DNA from: Armatimonas rosea
GTDB taxonomy: Bacteria > Armatimonadota > Armatimonadia > Armatimonadales > Armatimonadaceae
Direction: 5' to 3'
DNA: 64,000 nt
NCBI RefSeq assembly: GCF_014202505.1
Contig: NZ_JACHGW010000004.1
Coordinates: forward strand, 496,001 to 560,000
The number at the start of each line of letters is the position of its first letter. Position 1 is the first letter of the stretch. Positions 42,366 through 51,455 of the stretch are shown here, in pieces. The translations under genes were made by a program, and so were the position numbers. Under the pieces are notes generated by a model. That model was not told the origin of the DNA. It did no database searches and saw only the letters and a program-made list of their open reading frames with translations.

Positions 42366-43328
42366 CTACCAGGCGTAGCCTTCCGGCGACGGCTTGTGGC
42401 CGGGGAAGATCTCATCAAGCTTGGTCAGGGTCTCTGCGGAGAGGGAGATCTCCAGCGCACGCAGGCTGCCATCGAGCTGGGCTTGGGTGCGTGGCCCGAT
42501 AATCGGGGCGGTGACCACTTTCTGGTGCAGGAGCCAGGCAATCGCAACATCGGCGGGGAACTCTCCCAGCTCCGCACAGAGCGCCTCCCACTTCTCCATC
42601 TTCGCACGCCCAGCATCGTCGAGCTTGATCCCCGCACGGCGCGAGCCTTCGTCGATGTCCCCCAAGACACCCCCCAGCAGGCCACCCGCCAGTGGCGACC
42701 AAGGAATGACTCCAAGGCCGTAGTCCTCACAGGCGGGCAGGAGATCGCGCTCCACGGTGCGGGCGTTGAGGTTGTAGAGGCTCTGCTCGCTCACCAGCCC
42801 GAGAAAATTGCGGCGCTTGGCGGCCTCGTTGGCCTTGGCGATGTGCCAGCCGGCAAAGTTCGACGAGCCGATATAGAGCACCTTTCCCTGCTGTACCAGG
42901 AGCTCCATCGCCTGCCAGATCTCCTCCCAGGGAGCATCGCGCCAGACATGGTGCATCTGGTAGACATCGATGTAGTCGGTCTGGAGGCGGCGCAGGCTGT
43001 CCTCACAGGCCTTGCGGATGTGGAGCGCCGAGAGGCGGCTGGTGTTGGGCCACTCGCCCATGTCGCCGTAGACCTTGGTCGCCAGCACGACCTTCTCGCG
43101 CCGTCCCCCGCCCTGCGCGAAGTACCGCCCGATGATCTGCTCGGTGATGCCCTCGCCTTTTTTGCCGCCGTAGACATTGGCGGTGTCCCAGAAGTTCACG
43201 CCCAGCTCCAGCGCGCGGTCCATGATCGCGTAGGAGTCCGGCTCGGTGGTGCGCGGGCCAAAGTTCATGGTTCCCAGACAGAGCCGGGAGACCTTTAGGC
43301 CAGTGCGGCCCAGATTCGTGTAGTGCAT
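42366..43328 (-). CDS. Aldo/keto reductase
   Basis: 320 residues, TIM barrel. It has YTNLGRTGLKVSRLCLGTMNFG, the catalytic Tyr in NFWDTANVYGG, Lys in VLATKVYG, His in DVYQMHHVW and the NADP end IGPRTQAQLDGSLRAL. Resembles the YakC/Tas group of NADPH-dependent reductases. Ribosome binding site GGTGAGGAATC precedes ATG 43328 with a longer leader and a TATGAT box upstream, so it is leadered. Another reductase of the same superfamily is at 51.4 kb. Confidence 0.92.
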   Translation of the reverse strand: MHYTNLGRTGLKVSRLCLGTMNFGPRTTEPDSYAIMDRALELGVNFWDTANVYGGKKGEGITEQIIGRYFAQGGGRREKVVLATKVYGDMGEWPNTSRLSALHIRKACEDSLRRLQTDYIDVYQMHHVWRDAPWEEIWQAMELLVQQGKVLYIGSSNFAGWHIAKANEAAKRRNFLGLVSEQSLYNLNARTVERDLLPACEDYGLGVIPWSPLAGGLLGGVLGDIDEGSRRAGIKLDDAGRAKMEKWEALCAELGEFPADVAIAWLLHQKVVTAPIIGPRTQAQLDGSLRALEISLSAETLTKLDEIFPGHKPSPEGYAW

Positions 43329-43470
43329 CGTGATTGATTCCTCACCAAGATCATACCCAATACGCCACTCAGGGGACGATTTACTTTAGCGCACCCTTCA
43401 AACTATGGCTGTGGGGCTGCAGCGACGTAGTCACCTTAGACACGCAAACCCAGTGCCACGGGAGCAAGTG

Positions 43471-45084
43471 ATGAAACGTTTGACCTTTCTGAAGCTGGCG
43501 ATACTGCCCCTGGTTGTCTATGGCTGTGGGGGCGGGGGCGACGGAGCCCTGAACCTCCCGGCGACAAACCGCTCGGACTACACGCTACAGCCCGATGCGC
43601 GGTTGATTCCCAACGACGGTAGTGTGGTACTGGTGTCCCAGACCGACAGCACGCTGGTTCTCCGGGGAGGTGTCCCGACGCTTGCCGTGGGGCAGGTGGT
43701 GGTCAGTCTGCTGGGTGTGGGAGCCCTTCGGCGCATCACCGCCCTCAGCCAGGCCGGGGATACCTGGACCCTCACCACGACACCGGCCCGCCTGACCGAT
43801 GCCTTTTCCCTGCTCCAGTTTGAGCAAAACCGCCCCTGGGGCCGAGAGGTCTTTGGGGACCTGGCGACCTCGGAGAAGGGTGTCGGCTTCCGCTGGGTCG
43901 AGACGATCCCCGGCGCGGAGAACGAGCAGAGTGAGCTCAATGGGGCCACACAGTCCACCCTCGCCATCGACTTTGGGCAGAGCGGCCGCGACGTGGACGG
44001 GGAGAGTGGGTTTTCTCTGGGCGGGGGAATCACGCTGACGGGTACGGCGTTCCTCCGCATCACCCCGATGCTGATTATCGACATTTCTGGCGCGACTCTC
44101 AATGCCTTTGCGGTCGGTATCTTCCCCCGTGCGGGCGGCTCGGTGACCATCACGGCCGCCGGCTCCGCGTCCTACAACGGCGAGCGTGTCCTTGTCAGCC
44201 GCACGTTCCCCCCGATTGAAGCCGGGCCGGTCGTCTTCGTCCCCAGCCTGGAGATCAAGGTTGTCGCCGCCGCAAGCGCCGATGCGGAGGTCAGTGTCAC
44301 GGGAAGCGTGAGTGCAGGCGGCGCGGCCACGGCGACCTGGCGACCGGGCCAAGGCTGGCGAACCCACGCACGGGTCTCGTCATCGAAGTCGGGCGGAATC
44401 CAAACCGCCAAAGGGGCCATGGCTGCGGAGCTTAAAATTATTGCCGAGGTTAAGTTTATGGTCTATGGGCTGGTTGGCCCCTACGCAAGCCTCAGCCCCC
44501 GGATCAACGCGGATGCAACGGTCAACCTCGCAGAGGATAGCTGTGGTGTCGATGCCCGTGTCCGTGGTGCGCTCGACGGCGAGGTGGGAATTCGGGTCAG
44601 TGGGCTCCTTCGGGACCTGGCGAGCCTTGTGGACGTGGACCTCTCCGATATCTCTTACCCGTTCACGATCGCCGAGGCCGTGCTTGCGGAGAGATCCTTC
44701 CCCTTCCCCTCGGTCGCAATCGTCGTCTCGGACAACGGCCCAGACCAAGATGATGTCTTCACCGTCTCGTTGGATGGGGTGAACTTAGGGAGCACTCCCA
44801 AGGGGGGAAGCCGTAGCTTCAAGCGCTGCCCCATCACGGTGGGGGCACACACGCTCCAGATCACGGCCACGGATGCCGGCGATGCGGGCGACTACGCCAC
44901 CCTGGCAGTCGGGGTCTCGAACGGGGCCACCTTGGACGATGGGAACAACAACCGCTCGATTCGACTGGACCGGGGAGGCTCCATCACCCTGCCCTTCACC
45001 GTACCGGAGCCGGTGCCAGGACGGAGCTATCCTGCGCCTCTGCCCCTCCCAAGAGACATGACCCCGGAGAGGCAGAGGTCGTGA
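43471..45084 (+). CDS. Predicted lipoprotein, unknown function
   Basis: 537 residues from MKRLTFLKLAILPLVVYGCG, a lipoprotein signal with lipobox VVYGC. The mature part is beta-rich throughout (alternating polar/apolar strands, e.g. SVTITAAGSASYNGERVLVS, VKFMVYGLVGPYASLSPRIN) and ends with a Pro-rich tail. No family is recognised; the middle region resembles DUF-type outer-surface beta proteins. GGGAG lies 7 nt before ATG 43471, which fits the signal peptide better than the upstream start at 43405. Confidence 0.75.
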   Translation: MKRLTFLKLAILPLVVYGCGGGGDGALNLPATNRSDYTLQPDARLIPNDGSVVLVSQTDSTLVLRGGVPTLAVGQVVVSLLGVGALRRITALSQAGDTWTLTTTPARLTDAFSLLQFEQNRPWGREVFGDLATSEKGVGFRWVETIPGAENEQSELNGATQSTLAIDFGQSGRDVDGESGFSLGGGITLTGTAFLRITPMLIIDISGATLNAFAVGIFPRAGGSVTITAAGSASYNGERVLVSRTFPPIEAGPVVFVPSLEIKVVAAASADAEVSVTGSVSAGGAATATWRPGQGWRTHARVSSSKSGGIQTAKGAMAAELKIIAEVKFMVYGLVGPYASLSPRINADATVNLAEDSCGVDARVRGALDGEVGIRVSGLLRDLASLVDVDLSDISYPFTIAEAVLAERSFPFPSVAIVVSDNGPDQDDVFTVSLDGVNLGSTPKGGSRSFKRCPITVGAHTLQITATDAGDAGDYATLAVGVSNGATLDDGNNNRSIRLDRGGSITLPFTVPEPVPGRSYPAPLPLPRDMTPERQRS

Positions 45085-45090
45085 GGTGGC

Positions 45091-45903
45091 CTACTTCTGA
45101 GCCTTCCAGCCGTAGGGAATGTAGCGCCACTTGAGCTCCTCGCCCTTGGCCTCCGCCTCGATAAACCCCTCGGGGTGGCGGCCAAGGCGCGGGCCCTTCC
45201 ACCAGTCGCCGCAGACCGCGCCGCCGGTGATGTAGTGGACATCGTTGTAGACGACCTCCTCGACCACGTGCGTGTGGCCCTGGAAGACCGCTTTGACATT
45301 GTGGCGCTCGGTCAGCTCAAAGAATGTCTTGGCGTTCTTCACGATCTGGGTGTCTTTTACCGCGACTGTCGTGCCGCTGGTGAACTGGTTGATGGCAGTA
45401 AAGAGCGGGACATGGGTGAGAAACACTAAAGGCTGGCGCTTGTCGGTCTTGCGCAGGAGATCGTCGAGCCACTTGAGCTGCTCGGTGTCCAGCTCCGCCC
45501 ACCAGCGGTCTCTCTCGGTCTGCACCACGTCCAGCACGACAAAGCGCCAGTTCTCCTGGTCGAAGGTCTTGAAGCGCTCGCTCTGGAAGACCCGGCGCTG
45601 CCAGTACTGCTTGTCGGTATCGCGCTTGCCTTGCTCCGGGCCGGTGAGGGCGAAGACATCGTGGTTGCCGCAGGCGTAGTGGACGGGCACGCCCAGGTTG
45701 CTCGATGCCTCGCCCCAGAGATCGTAGACCTGCTCGGCGCGAGCACGATCGACGGCGGCGGCGTCCATCACCACATCGCCGCCGTGCAGGCAGAAGGCGG
45801 GCCGGCTCTTACGGATCGCCTCGATGGCTTTCTTGACGCCCTCCGAGGCCTTGAGCTCCGGCTGAATGTGCGTGTCGGTCAGATGAACAAACTTGAATCC
45901 CAT
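45091..45903 (-). CDS. Calcineurin-like metallophosphoesterase
   Basis: 270 residues. Motifs in order: FVHLTDTHIQPELK (D-x-H), CLHGGDVVMD (G-D), HYACGNHDVF (G-N-H-D), LVFLTHVPLF (H) and VFQGHTHVVEEV (G-H-x-H), giving the full two-metal site. Similar to 3',5'-cAMP phosphodiesterase CpdA-like and exported phosphoesterases, but without a signal peptide. The substrate is unknown. GGGAGAAG precedes the ATG next to repeat C4. Confidence 0.9.
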   Translation of the reverse strand: MGFKFVHLTDTHIQPELKASEGVKKAIEAIRKSRPAFCLHGGDVVMDAAAVDRARAEQVYDLWGEASSNLGVPVHYACGNHDVFALTGPEQGKRDTDKQYWQRRVFQSERFKTFDQENWRFVVLDVVQTERDRWWAELDTEQLKWLDDLLRKTDKRQPLVFLTHVPLFTAINQFTSGTTVAVKDTQIVKNAKTFFELTERHNVKAVFQGHTHVVEEVVYNDVHYITGGAVCGDWWKGPRLGRHPEGFIEAEAKGEELKWRYIPYGWKAQK

Positions 45904-45904
45904 A

Positions 45905-46045
45905 TTCTTCTCCCGCCGGTTGGAAACCGGCGTCTGCAGTAGCCTGCGGCTGCAAAGCCCGTGCCGGGCTAGGGAACTTACTTCCCCAGCCTGGAACAGG
46001 CTTCGCGGCGGAGGAACGACGCCACTGCAGACGCCTCATTCCATG
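45905..46045. repeat. Dispersed repeat, family C, copy 4
   Basis: CCCGCCGGTTGGAAACCGGCG, TCTGCAGTAGCCTGCGGCTG, CAAAGCCCGTGCCGGGCT, then a partly inverted second half (AGCCTGGAACAGGCTTCGCGGCGG, CCACTGCAGACGCC). It fills the gap between two genes on the same strand. Confidence 0.75.
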
Positions 46046-46051
46046 GGGCGC

Positions 46052-46915
46052 TTACGCGGCGTAGTCACAGCCGAGGGCGCGGATCTCGTCGATAGATTTC
46101 TTGCGCTCGATCCACTCTAGCTCATCCAGAAAGCTGCGAAAGTGCCGGCGGGGCATCCAGCCCAGCGGGGACTCTTCGGCGTTGCTGCGGTGCGGGCGGC
46201 GGGTGATATCCAGGCCGTACTTCTCGACCAGTGCCCGCGAGCCGGGGAAGATCGCCTCACAGGTGGCTAATGGATCGGCTTCCCAGCCTGCCGTCTGATC
46301 GTCGGTGAAGGCATTGGCTTTGACCGCGTTCACGTAGAAGCTCTCACTGCCGGTGTAGGCGACACTCGCCTCGATACAGTCGAGAACATCCTGACGGTCC
46401 ACGCCGCCGTAGAGCAGGCGTGTCCCAAAGTGCAGAAAGTCCCGGTACGGGGTGAAGTCGGCGGGGCGAATGGCGACATACTGAATCCCATGCCGCTGCT
46501 TGTTGTACTCACACAGCTCCTCCCCGATCCGCTTGGTGAAGCCGTACTTGTCGTAGTGCCCGTGCCATGCCTGTGAACTCAAAAAGACCACTTTCTTGAT
46601 CCCCGCGCTCTGCGCCGCCTGGAACATCCAGAAAGTCCCATCGACATTGAGCCGCCAGAAGTCCGCCTCGGTCTTGGCGTTCCAGTGGATCCCGTGCCAG
46701 GCCGGCAGGTGGAGGATGGCATCGCAGCCCGCAGCGGCCCGCTCCAGCCCGACTCCGATCTGGACATCGGCCTGGACAAACTCCAGCCCGACAAAGGGCT
46801 CTTTCTCGGGGAGCTTGTTGATATCGGAGAGGACGAGCGTGTGGCCTGCGGCGAGAAGGCGAGGGATCATGCCCCGCCCGACATTGCTATTGGCACCGGT
46901 AAGAAGAATTTTCAT
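46052..46915 (-). CDS. NAD-dependent epimerase/dehydratase (extended SDR)
   Basis: 287 residues from MKILLTGANSNVGRGMIPRL, a Rossmann fold with G-A-N-S-N-V-G. Later AILHLPAWHGIHW, catalytic Tyr/Lys in HYDKYGFTKRIGE and IAIRPADF-like RPADFTPYRDF. Resembles sugar or uronate dehydrogenases. TATAAT (46930-46925) lies 9 nt before ATG 46915, so I prefer it over an upstream ATG at 46963 that would read through the operator region. Divergent from the VIT gene, with palindromic sites between. Confidence 0.87.
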   Translation of the reverse strand: MKILLTGANSNVGRGMIPRLLAAGHTLVLSDINKLPEKEPFVGLEFVQADVQIGVGLERAAAGCDAILHLPAWHGIHWNAKTEADFWRLNVDGTFWMFQAAQSAGIKKVVFLSSQAWHGHYDKYGFTKRIGEELCEYNKQRHGIQYVAIRPADFTPYRDFLHFGTRLLYGGVDRQDVLDCIEASVAYTGSESFYVNAVKANAFTDDQTAGWEADPLATCEAIFPGSRALVEKYGLDITRRPHRSNAEESPLGWMPRRHFRSFLDELEWIERKKSIDEIRALGCDYAA

Positions 46916-46924
46916 GGCGGGGAA

Positions 46925-46930
46925 ATTATA
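46925..46930 (-). promoter_or_regulatory. -10 box of the epimerase gene
   Basis: TATAAT, 9 nt before ATG 46915, leaving almost no leader. Its -35 region would fall on the operator at 46945-46962. Confidence 0.5.
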
Positions 46931-46943
46931 CCCGCCGGCGGTA

Positions 46944-46973
46944 TTGACTATAACTATAGTCATGAGATAAAAT
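46944..46973 (+). promoter_or_regulatory. Promoter of the VIT-domain gene
   Basis: -35 TTGACT (46944-46949), 18-nt spacer, -10 TAAAAT (46968-46973). It lies across the first palindrome, and the start site would be in the second. Confidence 0.6.
46945..46962. promoter_or_regulatory. Palindromic operator-like site 1
   Basis: TGACTATA-AC-TATAGTCA, perfect 8-bp arms. It overlaps the -35 and spacer of the VIT gene promoter and the -35 region of the epimerase promoter. Confidence 0.65.
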
Positions 46974-46975
46974 CA

Positions 46976-46991
46976 GACTACAAAAGTAGTC
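46976..46991. promoter_or_regulatory. Palindromic operator-like site 2
   Basis: GACTAC-AAAA-GTAGTC, 6-bp arms, same outer half-sites as site 1 (GACTA...TAGTC). The centres are 30 bp apart, about three helical turns. It covers the expected start site of the VIT gene. Confidence 0.65.
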
Positions 46992-47008
46992 AAAGGTACC
47001 AAAAATAA

Positions 47009-49807
47009 ATGCGCTGGCTCTTCGCTCCCCTCACCCTGGCCCCTCTTGTCGCTCTCGCCCCCGCCGCCGTGGCGCAGGCGCTCCTCAAGCCGCACGGAGA
47101 GAGCGCTACTCCCCTGATTCTCAAGACACTCCACGCCGATGTCAAGATCACGGGACCAGTGGCGACCACCACGCGGACGCTGTGCTATGCCAATCCCCAC
47201 TACCAGCGGATCGAGGCGGACTTCCTCTACCAGCTCCCTGAGGGCGCGGTCGCCACCGCCTTTGCCTACTGGTACGGCGACGAAAAAGTCCCGGCTCGGA
47301 TCGCGGAGCGCGAGCGGGCGGCGGCGATCTACAAGGCGATCACCACCCGCCAGCGCGACCCGGCCCTCGTGGAGCTGGTGGGAAAGAACAAGCTCCGCGC
47401 CCGCATCTTCCCGGTCGAGCCCAACGCGGACCTGCGGATCGAGCTGGTCTATGTCAGCGCTCTCCCCCGAGACCGCGATGGCTCCGCTGTCTTTACCCTG
47501 CCCCTCGCCCTCGACAAAGAGGCTCCCTACCTCGACGACTGCACCGCCGATGTCTCCGTGGTGGGCTGGCCGACGCTTCAGAACAACCTTGGGCTGGGGG
47601 CTGGGGGCAGCACGCTGCACTACTCGGTCCAAAACACGCGCCCCGATAAAAACCTCCGGGTACGGGTTAGTGGGAGCGGCGACTCCCTGCTCGCGGCACC
47701 ATCGGGCGGGCGCGATGGCTTCTTTGCCCTGACGAGCCTCCAGAAAGACGCCCCTTCCCCCGCCCACAGCTACGCGGTGCACCGGAAAGCCTTCGGAGCA
47801 GGCTGGCTTGTCACGGGGCGCTACCGACAGGCAACCCAAAAGCCCGAGCCCAACGGCCCCGCGGCCAAGCTCTGGGCGGCGCAGGAGCTCACGGCGCTCG
47901 GAAAGAGTTCACGACAGCAGGCAGTCGCGCTTAGCCTGCGCCATGGGATTGTCTGTGCCCACACCAGCTGGATCGCGATCCCTGTCGCGGAGCGAGAGCG
48001 CTACGAGACCGAGAAGCGCGAAGCCGAGATCCAAGTCGCCACCGACGCACTCGCTGAGGCGATCCGCCGCCATCGGCCCACGGCCGTGCTCCGCGCTCGC
48101 CTGGCAAGCCGCTGCAAGGGAACCAAGCACACCCCTCAAGAGCTGCTCCGCTCCGCCTTCAGCGACGATCTCTATCCCCTCGCAGAACGAGTCGTCCAAG
48201 GCGACCGTACGGCACGACAGAGGCTCTTTGCTCAGGCGGAGCGCATCGGCATCGATCCCTTGCCGCTCCTTTGGGAGGCACGTGCCCCGTATGCCCAGCA
48301 AGAGCTTCTGGGAGCCCTCCGGAAACTCACCGTGCTCTTTCAGACAAACCAAGACTCCAGCGACAGCGCCCGCCAGCTCGTCAGCCACATCCGCAAGCTG
48401 GGTAAGGAGGTCTCCGCGCAGGATGCCCTCCAGAACTTCTGCCCGCAGGCGGTCGCACAGGCGAGCCAGCACCTCGCCCATGCCCAGCTCGACTCCTTGA
48501 CACCGTCGCCCGTGGACCAGGCGCTCGTTCAGCGCCTCGCACGCCTCACGGGGCTCTCGGAGGAGCACTATATCGAGACGGCGATGCAGCCCCTTGTCTT
48601 CGAGCGTATCCGCCACCTGCAGGAAGAGGTGGGGCACCACCTTCAGTCCTTCGAGCCCGACCGCCTCCCCGACCTCAACACGAAGCTGGCTGTCGCGAAG
48701 AAAGCGCTAGCCCCGCTGCTCAATCGTCTTCGGACAGAGCCCGGTGAGGTCCGCACGACTCCCGAGAAGGTGGTGCAGGAACAGGCGAGATACCAGCTCC
48801 GAGAGGTCACCGAGGCCTATGTCAAGGAGCTCGCGGGCAACCACCCTGAGAACGCGCCCACCGTCCAGCCCCGCGTGCGGCACCTTGTGCAGCTTGCAGA
48901 GCTGCCTGCCCCCATCACCGAGACCTATGCGTACCAGACCCTCCTGAGAGATCTCTCTTTCGAGAAGCGCCGTCCCCGGCTCGACCGGCACCGTATCGCC
49001 ACCCTCGAAAAGCAGCTTCGGCAGGTTGAGGAGCCCACAGGAACCTCCCGTCCGCCCCTCCCCCCCTTTGCCTACGATAACGACGAGCCCCTGAGAAGCC
49101 AGCTCCTCGCCGAGCGCCGTAAGCTCCCCCCCAACCGCGAGCGGCTCCGCGCACTGGCCCAGCAGCTGGAGCAGCTGACGGCACGCGAAAAAGGCCGCGA
49201 CTATGCCAAGCTCCGTATCGAGCTCCTGCTCACCGACACCGAGCTCGACACGCTCGAAAACCAGCCCGCTCCGGATGCTCGCGCACTTGCCGCGCTCCGT
49301 GCTCGCAGCAAGGCCCTCCACGCCCGCTTTGGCGACCCCTTGCTGGCAATCGACGCGCCAAAAGACGCGCAGCAGGTGGTCGCGCAGCTCGCCGATGGCA
49401 GTGTCAAGCCGCTTGCCTGGAGCCCCGAGCACCAGCGCTGGGAGCTGCGCTTCGATGTGCCCCCCCATGCCCGCCCCGGTGCCTGGGACATCCATGTCAC
49501 GATTGTCCACGCCGACGGCCACCGCGAGGCGCGTGTCTTCCCCGTGACCGTGGACATGGACGCCCCCAAGGCTCAGGGCTCTCTCACCCGCCTCCCAGAT
49601 GGACGAGTGCGCCTGGAGGTCCGCGCCACAGCGGACGCCCGACGTGCCACAGCGTTCTTCGCGGGTGCCGAGCCCGTGGCGCTCACCCCGACCGGGCAGC
49701 CCGGCGGATTCTTCACCCTCCTCGACGCACTCCCGACAAACCTCACGGTAGTGGTCACCGACCGCGCCCACAACCGAACGGAGCTGACGGAGCTTGAGAC
49801 GCGATGA
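47009..49807 (+). CDS. Exported VIT-domain protein without vWA domain
   Basis: 932 residues with a signal peptide (LFAPLTLAPLVALAPAAVAQ). Residues ~35-170 are a VIT domain (ILKTLHADVKITGPVATTTR, RIEADFLYQLPEGAVATAF, RERAAAIYKAITTRQRDPAL, FPVEPNADLRIELVY). The vWA domain that normally follows is missing; instead there are ~500 residues of charged helices, then a beta-sandwich C-terminal part (HQRWELRFDVPPHARPGAWD and HREARVFPVTVDMDAP). Function unknown; VIT domains support protein contacts at the surface. AAAGG lies 12 nt before the ATG. It is coupled by 4 nt to the following propeller gene and appears operator-controlled. Confidence 0.82.
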   Translation: MRWLFAPLTLAPLVALAPAAVAQALLKPHGESATPLILKTLHADVKITGPVATTTRTLCYANPHYQRIEADFLYQLPEGAVATAFAYWYGDEKVPARIAERERAAAIYKAITTRQRDPALVELVGKNKLRARIFPVEPNADLRIELVYVSALPRDRDGSAVFTLPLALDKEAPYLDDCTADVSVVGWPTLQNNLGLGAGGSTLHYSVQNTRPDKNLRVRVSGSGDSLLAAPSGGRDGFFALTSLQKDAPSPAHSYAVHRKAFGAGWLVTGRYRQATQKPEPNGPAAKLWAAQELTALGKSSRQQAVALSLRHGIVCAHTSWIAIPVAERERYETEKREAEIQVATDALAEAIRRHRPTAVLRARLASRCKGTKHTPQELLRSAFSDDLYPLAERVVQGDRTARQRLFAQAERIGIDPLPLLWEARAPYAQQELLGALRKLTVLFQTNQDSSDSARQLVSHIRKLGKEVSAQDALQNFCPQAVAQASQHLAHAQLDSLTPSPVDQALVQRLARLTGLSEEHYIETAMQPLVFERIRHLQEEVGHHLQSFEPDRLPDLNTKLAVAKKALAPLLNRLRTEPGEVRTTPEKVVQEQARYQLREVTEAYVKELAGNHPENAPTVQPRVRHLVQLAELPAPITETYAYQTLLRDLSFEKRRPRLDRHRIATLEKQLRQVEEPTGTSRPPLPPFAYDNDEPLRSQLLAERRKLPPNRERLRALAQQLEQLTAREKGRDYAKLRIELLLTDTELDTLENQPAPDARALAALRARSKALHARFGDPLLAIDAPKDAQQVVAQLADGSVKPLAWSPEHQRWELRFDVPPHARPGAWDIHVTIVHADGHREARVFPVTVDMDAPKAQGSLTRLPDGRVRLEVRATADARRATAFFAGAEPVALTPTGQPGGFFTLLDALPTNLTVVVTDRAHNRTELTELETR

Positions 49808-51003
49808 GAGCCTTTACCAGCACCCGTGACATCACCGCGCTCCATGCCCTCCCCAATGGGAGCCTGCGGATCGAGACGAGCGGCGGTGTCCTCCAAGCGT
49901 TTGCAAACGGCAAGACCCAGGTGCTCTCCCGCCAGGAGTGCCTCCCCACCCGCTGCAACGCTCCCTTGCCGCCCCGCGCCCACGGCGCGGTGGTCACCGC
50001 GTGCCTCCCCGACGGTCTCACGGCGGTCTTTGGCGATAGCTGTCTCTGGCAGGCACAACGCCCTGGCCCATCCCTCCCCACCCACCTCCGCGCGGTCACG
50101 GCGCTGGCCCGCTGGAACGGGAGACTGGTGATCGGCGTGCGGCGACAAGGGGCATGGGTGCAAGACGGCCCCACCTGGAGGCCCCTCACCCAGCATGAGA
50201 GCGAGCCCACCGACCACAACATCCAGGCCCTCACAGAGTACCAGAAAACGCTCTACGCCAGCACACTCGACCAGGGCCTGGTCACCTTCGACGGCCAGCA
50301 CTGGAGCCAGCTCCGCGCCCCACTGCTCTCCTCCGACGCCCCCCGCCAGCTCTTGATCCATGGCGAGCAGCTACTCGTGCGCCACGGAGACGGCCAGGTG
50401 GACCGCTTGACACAGGGGCGCTGGGAGCGTGCGGTGTTCAAGCCGCTCCTCCCCCGCCCTGAGGTAAGTGCGCTTGCCTCGGACGGCCGCACGCTGATCG
50501 TGCTCCAGTGGGGCGGGTTCTCACGCCTGAGCAACGGCACCTGGACCCACCACTTCGACCTCCCGGCCCTCCGCGCCACGCCGCTCACCTGCGCCCTACT
50601 CGACGGTGAGAGGCTCTGGCTGGGGACGCAAGGCAAGGGCCTCTATGAGCTCTCTGGAAACACGATCACCCGCCACGACGAGCGCCACGGCCTCCCCGAC
50701 GACTGGCTCACGGCGCTCCAAAAAACACCCGACGGCACGCTCTGGGCAGGGACATTTGTGGGCGGTCTGGCGCGACTCCGCCCTGGTGCGACGCGCTGGG
50801 AAAGGCTCCCACAGACCGACGGTCAGCAAGTGACCGCGCTGGAGCCCCGCAGAAATAGCCTGCTGGTCGCAACCCGCCAGAAAGTCCTCACCGTCAACGC
50901 CCCCGGCACGTCGCTCCCCGCGATCCACGAGGCACAAGCGCTCTGTCAGGGAGCCACGTTAGGGTTGTGGATCGGGGCACGCACGGCCCTCTACCAGGCT
51001 TAA
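49804..51003 (+). CDS. Two-component-regulator-type beta-propeller protein
   Basis: 399 residues, nearly all propeller blades of the Reg_prop kind (GERLWLGTQGKGLYELSGNT, ITRHDERHGLPDDWLTALQK, GTLWAGTFVGGLARLRPGAT). There is no signal peptide or kinase domain. Reg_prop propellers usually form the periplasmic sensor of hybrid kinases; a stand-alone cytoplasmic form is unusual. ATGA overlap with the VIT gene shows they are made together, so it may be a partner of that protein. It resembles the propeller half of the protein at 53.9 kb. Confidence 0.83.
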   Translation: MRAFTSTRDITALHALPNGSLRIETSGGVLQAFANGKTQVLSRQECLPTRCNAPLPPRAHGAVVTACLPDGLTAVFGDSCLWQAQRPGPSLPTHLRAVTALARWNGRLVIGVRRQGAWVQDGPTWRPLTQHESEPTDHNIQALTEYQKTLYASTLDQGLVTFDGQHWSQLRAPLLSSDAPRQLLIHGEQLLVRHGDGQVDRLTQGRWERAVFKPLLPRPEVSALASDGRTLIVLQWGGFSRLSNGTWTHHFDLPALRATPLTCALLDGERLWLGTQGKGLYELSGNTITRHDERHGLPDDWLTALQKTPDGTLWAGTFVGGLARLRPGATRWERLPQTDGQQVTALEPRRNSLLVATRQKVLTVNAPGTSLPAIHEAQALCQGATLGLWIGARTALYQA

Positions 51004-51041
51004 AAATTGCACAACGCTGGCAGACCACGTATCCTCAATCC

Positions 51042-51455
51042 GTGACCCTCTTTGCGGTGGCAGACTTTCTCTCGACAGCGATCAACCCGCTCTTTTGCCT
51101 CCTGCTTCTCGGGGAGCGAAAGGGGCTGCGCGCCGCGTGGCCGTTCTGGCTCCGGGCGATCCTCACCCTGTCGGTCGCGGTTGGGCTGGCGGAGCTGGGC
51201 AAGGCGATTCCGGTCTGGCCGGGGCACAAGGGCTTCCCAAGCGGCCACACCACTTTTGCCGCCACCAGTACAGCACTTCTCTTCCTACGACGCGGCCCAC
51301 GCTGGCTCGTGGTCGGAGTGGCACTCACTCTGATCATGATGGTGAGCCTGATCTACGGGCGCTGGCACTCACTAGGAGACACGCTGGGGGCCGTGGTGCT
51401 GGCCACCAGCGTGTCGGTTGCGCTCTGGAGACTTACGCGAGGCTCGCCCGAATAA
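51042..51455 (+). CDS. PAP2-family membrane phosphatase
   Basis: 137 residues from GTG 51042, with about four membrane helices. It holds GFPSGHTTFAA (P-S-G-H motif 2) and IYGRWHSLGDTLGA (motif 3 with His and Asp); the first motif is only loosely present (GKAIPVWPGHKG). Likely removes phosphate from lipid phosphates such as undecaprenyl-PP or phosphatidate. TATCCT lies 6 nt before the GTG. The 3' end overlaps the convergent aldo/keto reductase by 23 bp. Confidence 0.8.
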   Translation: MTLFAVADFLSTAINPLFCLLLLGERKGLRAAWPFWLRAILTLSVAVGLAELGKAIPVWPGHKGFPSGHTTFAATSTALLFLRRGPRWLVVGVALTLIMMVSLIYGRWHSLGDTLGAVVLATSVSVALWRLTRGSPE

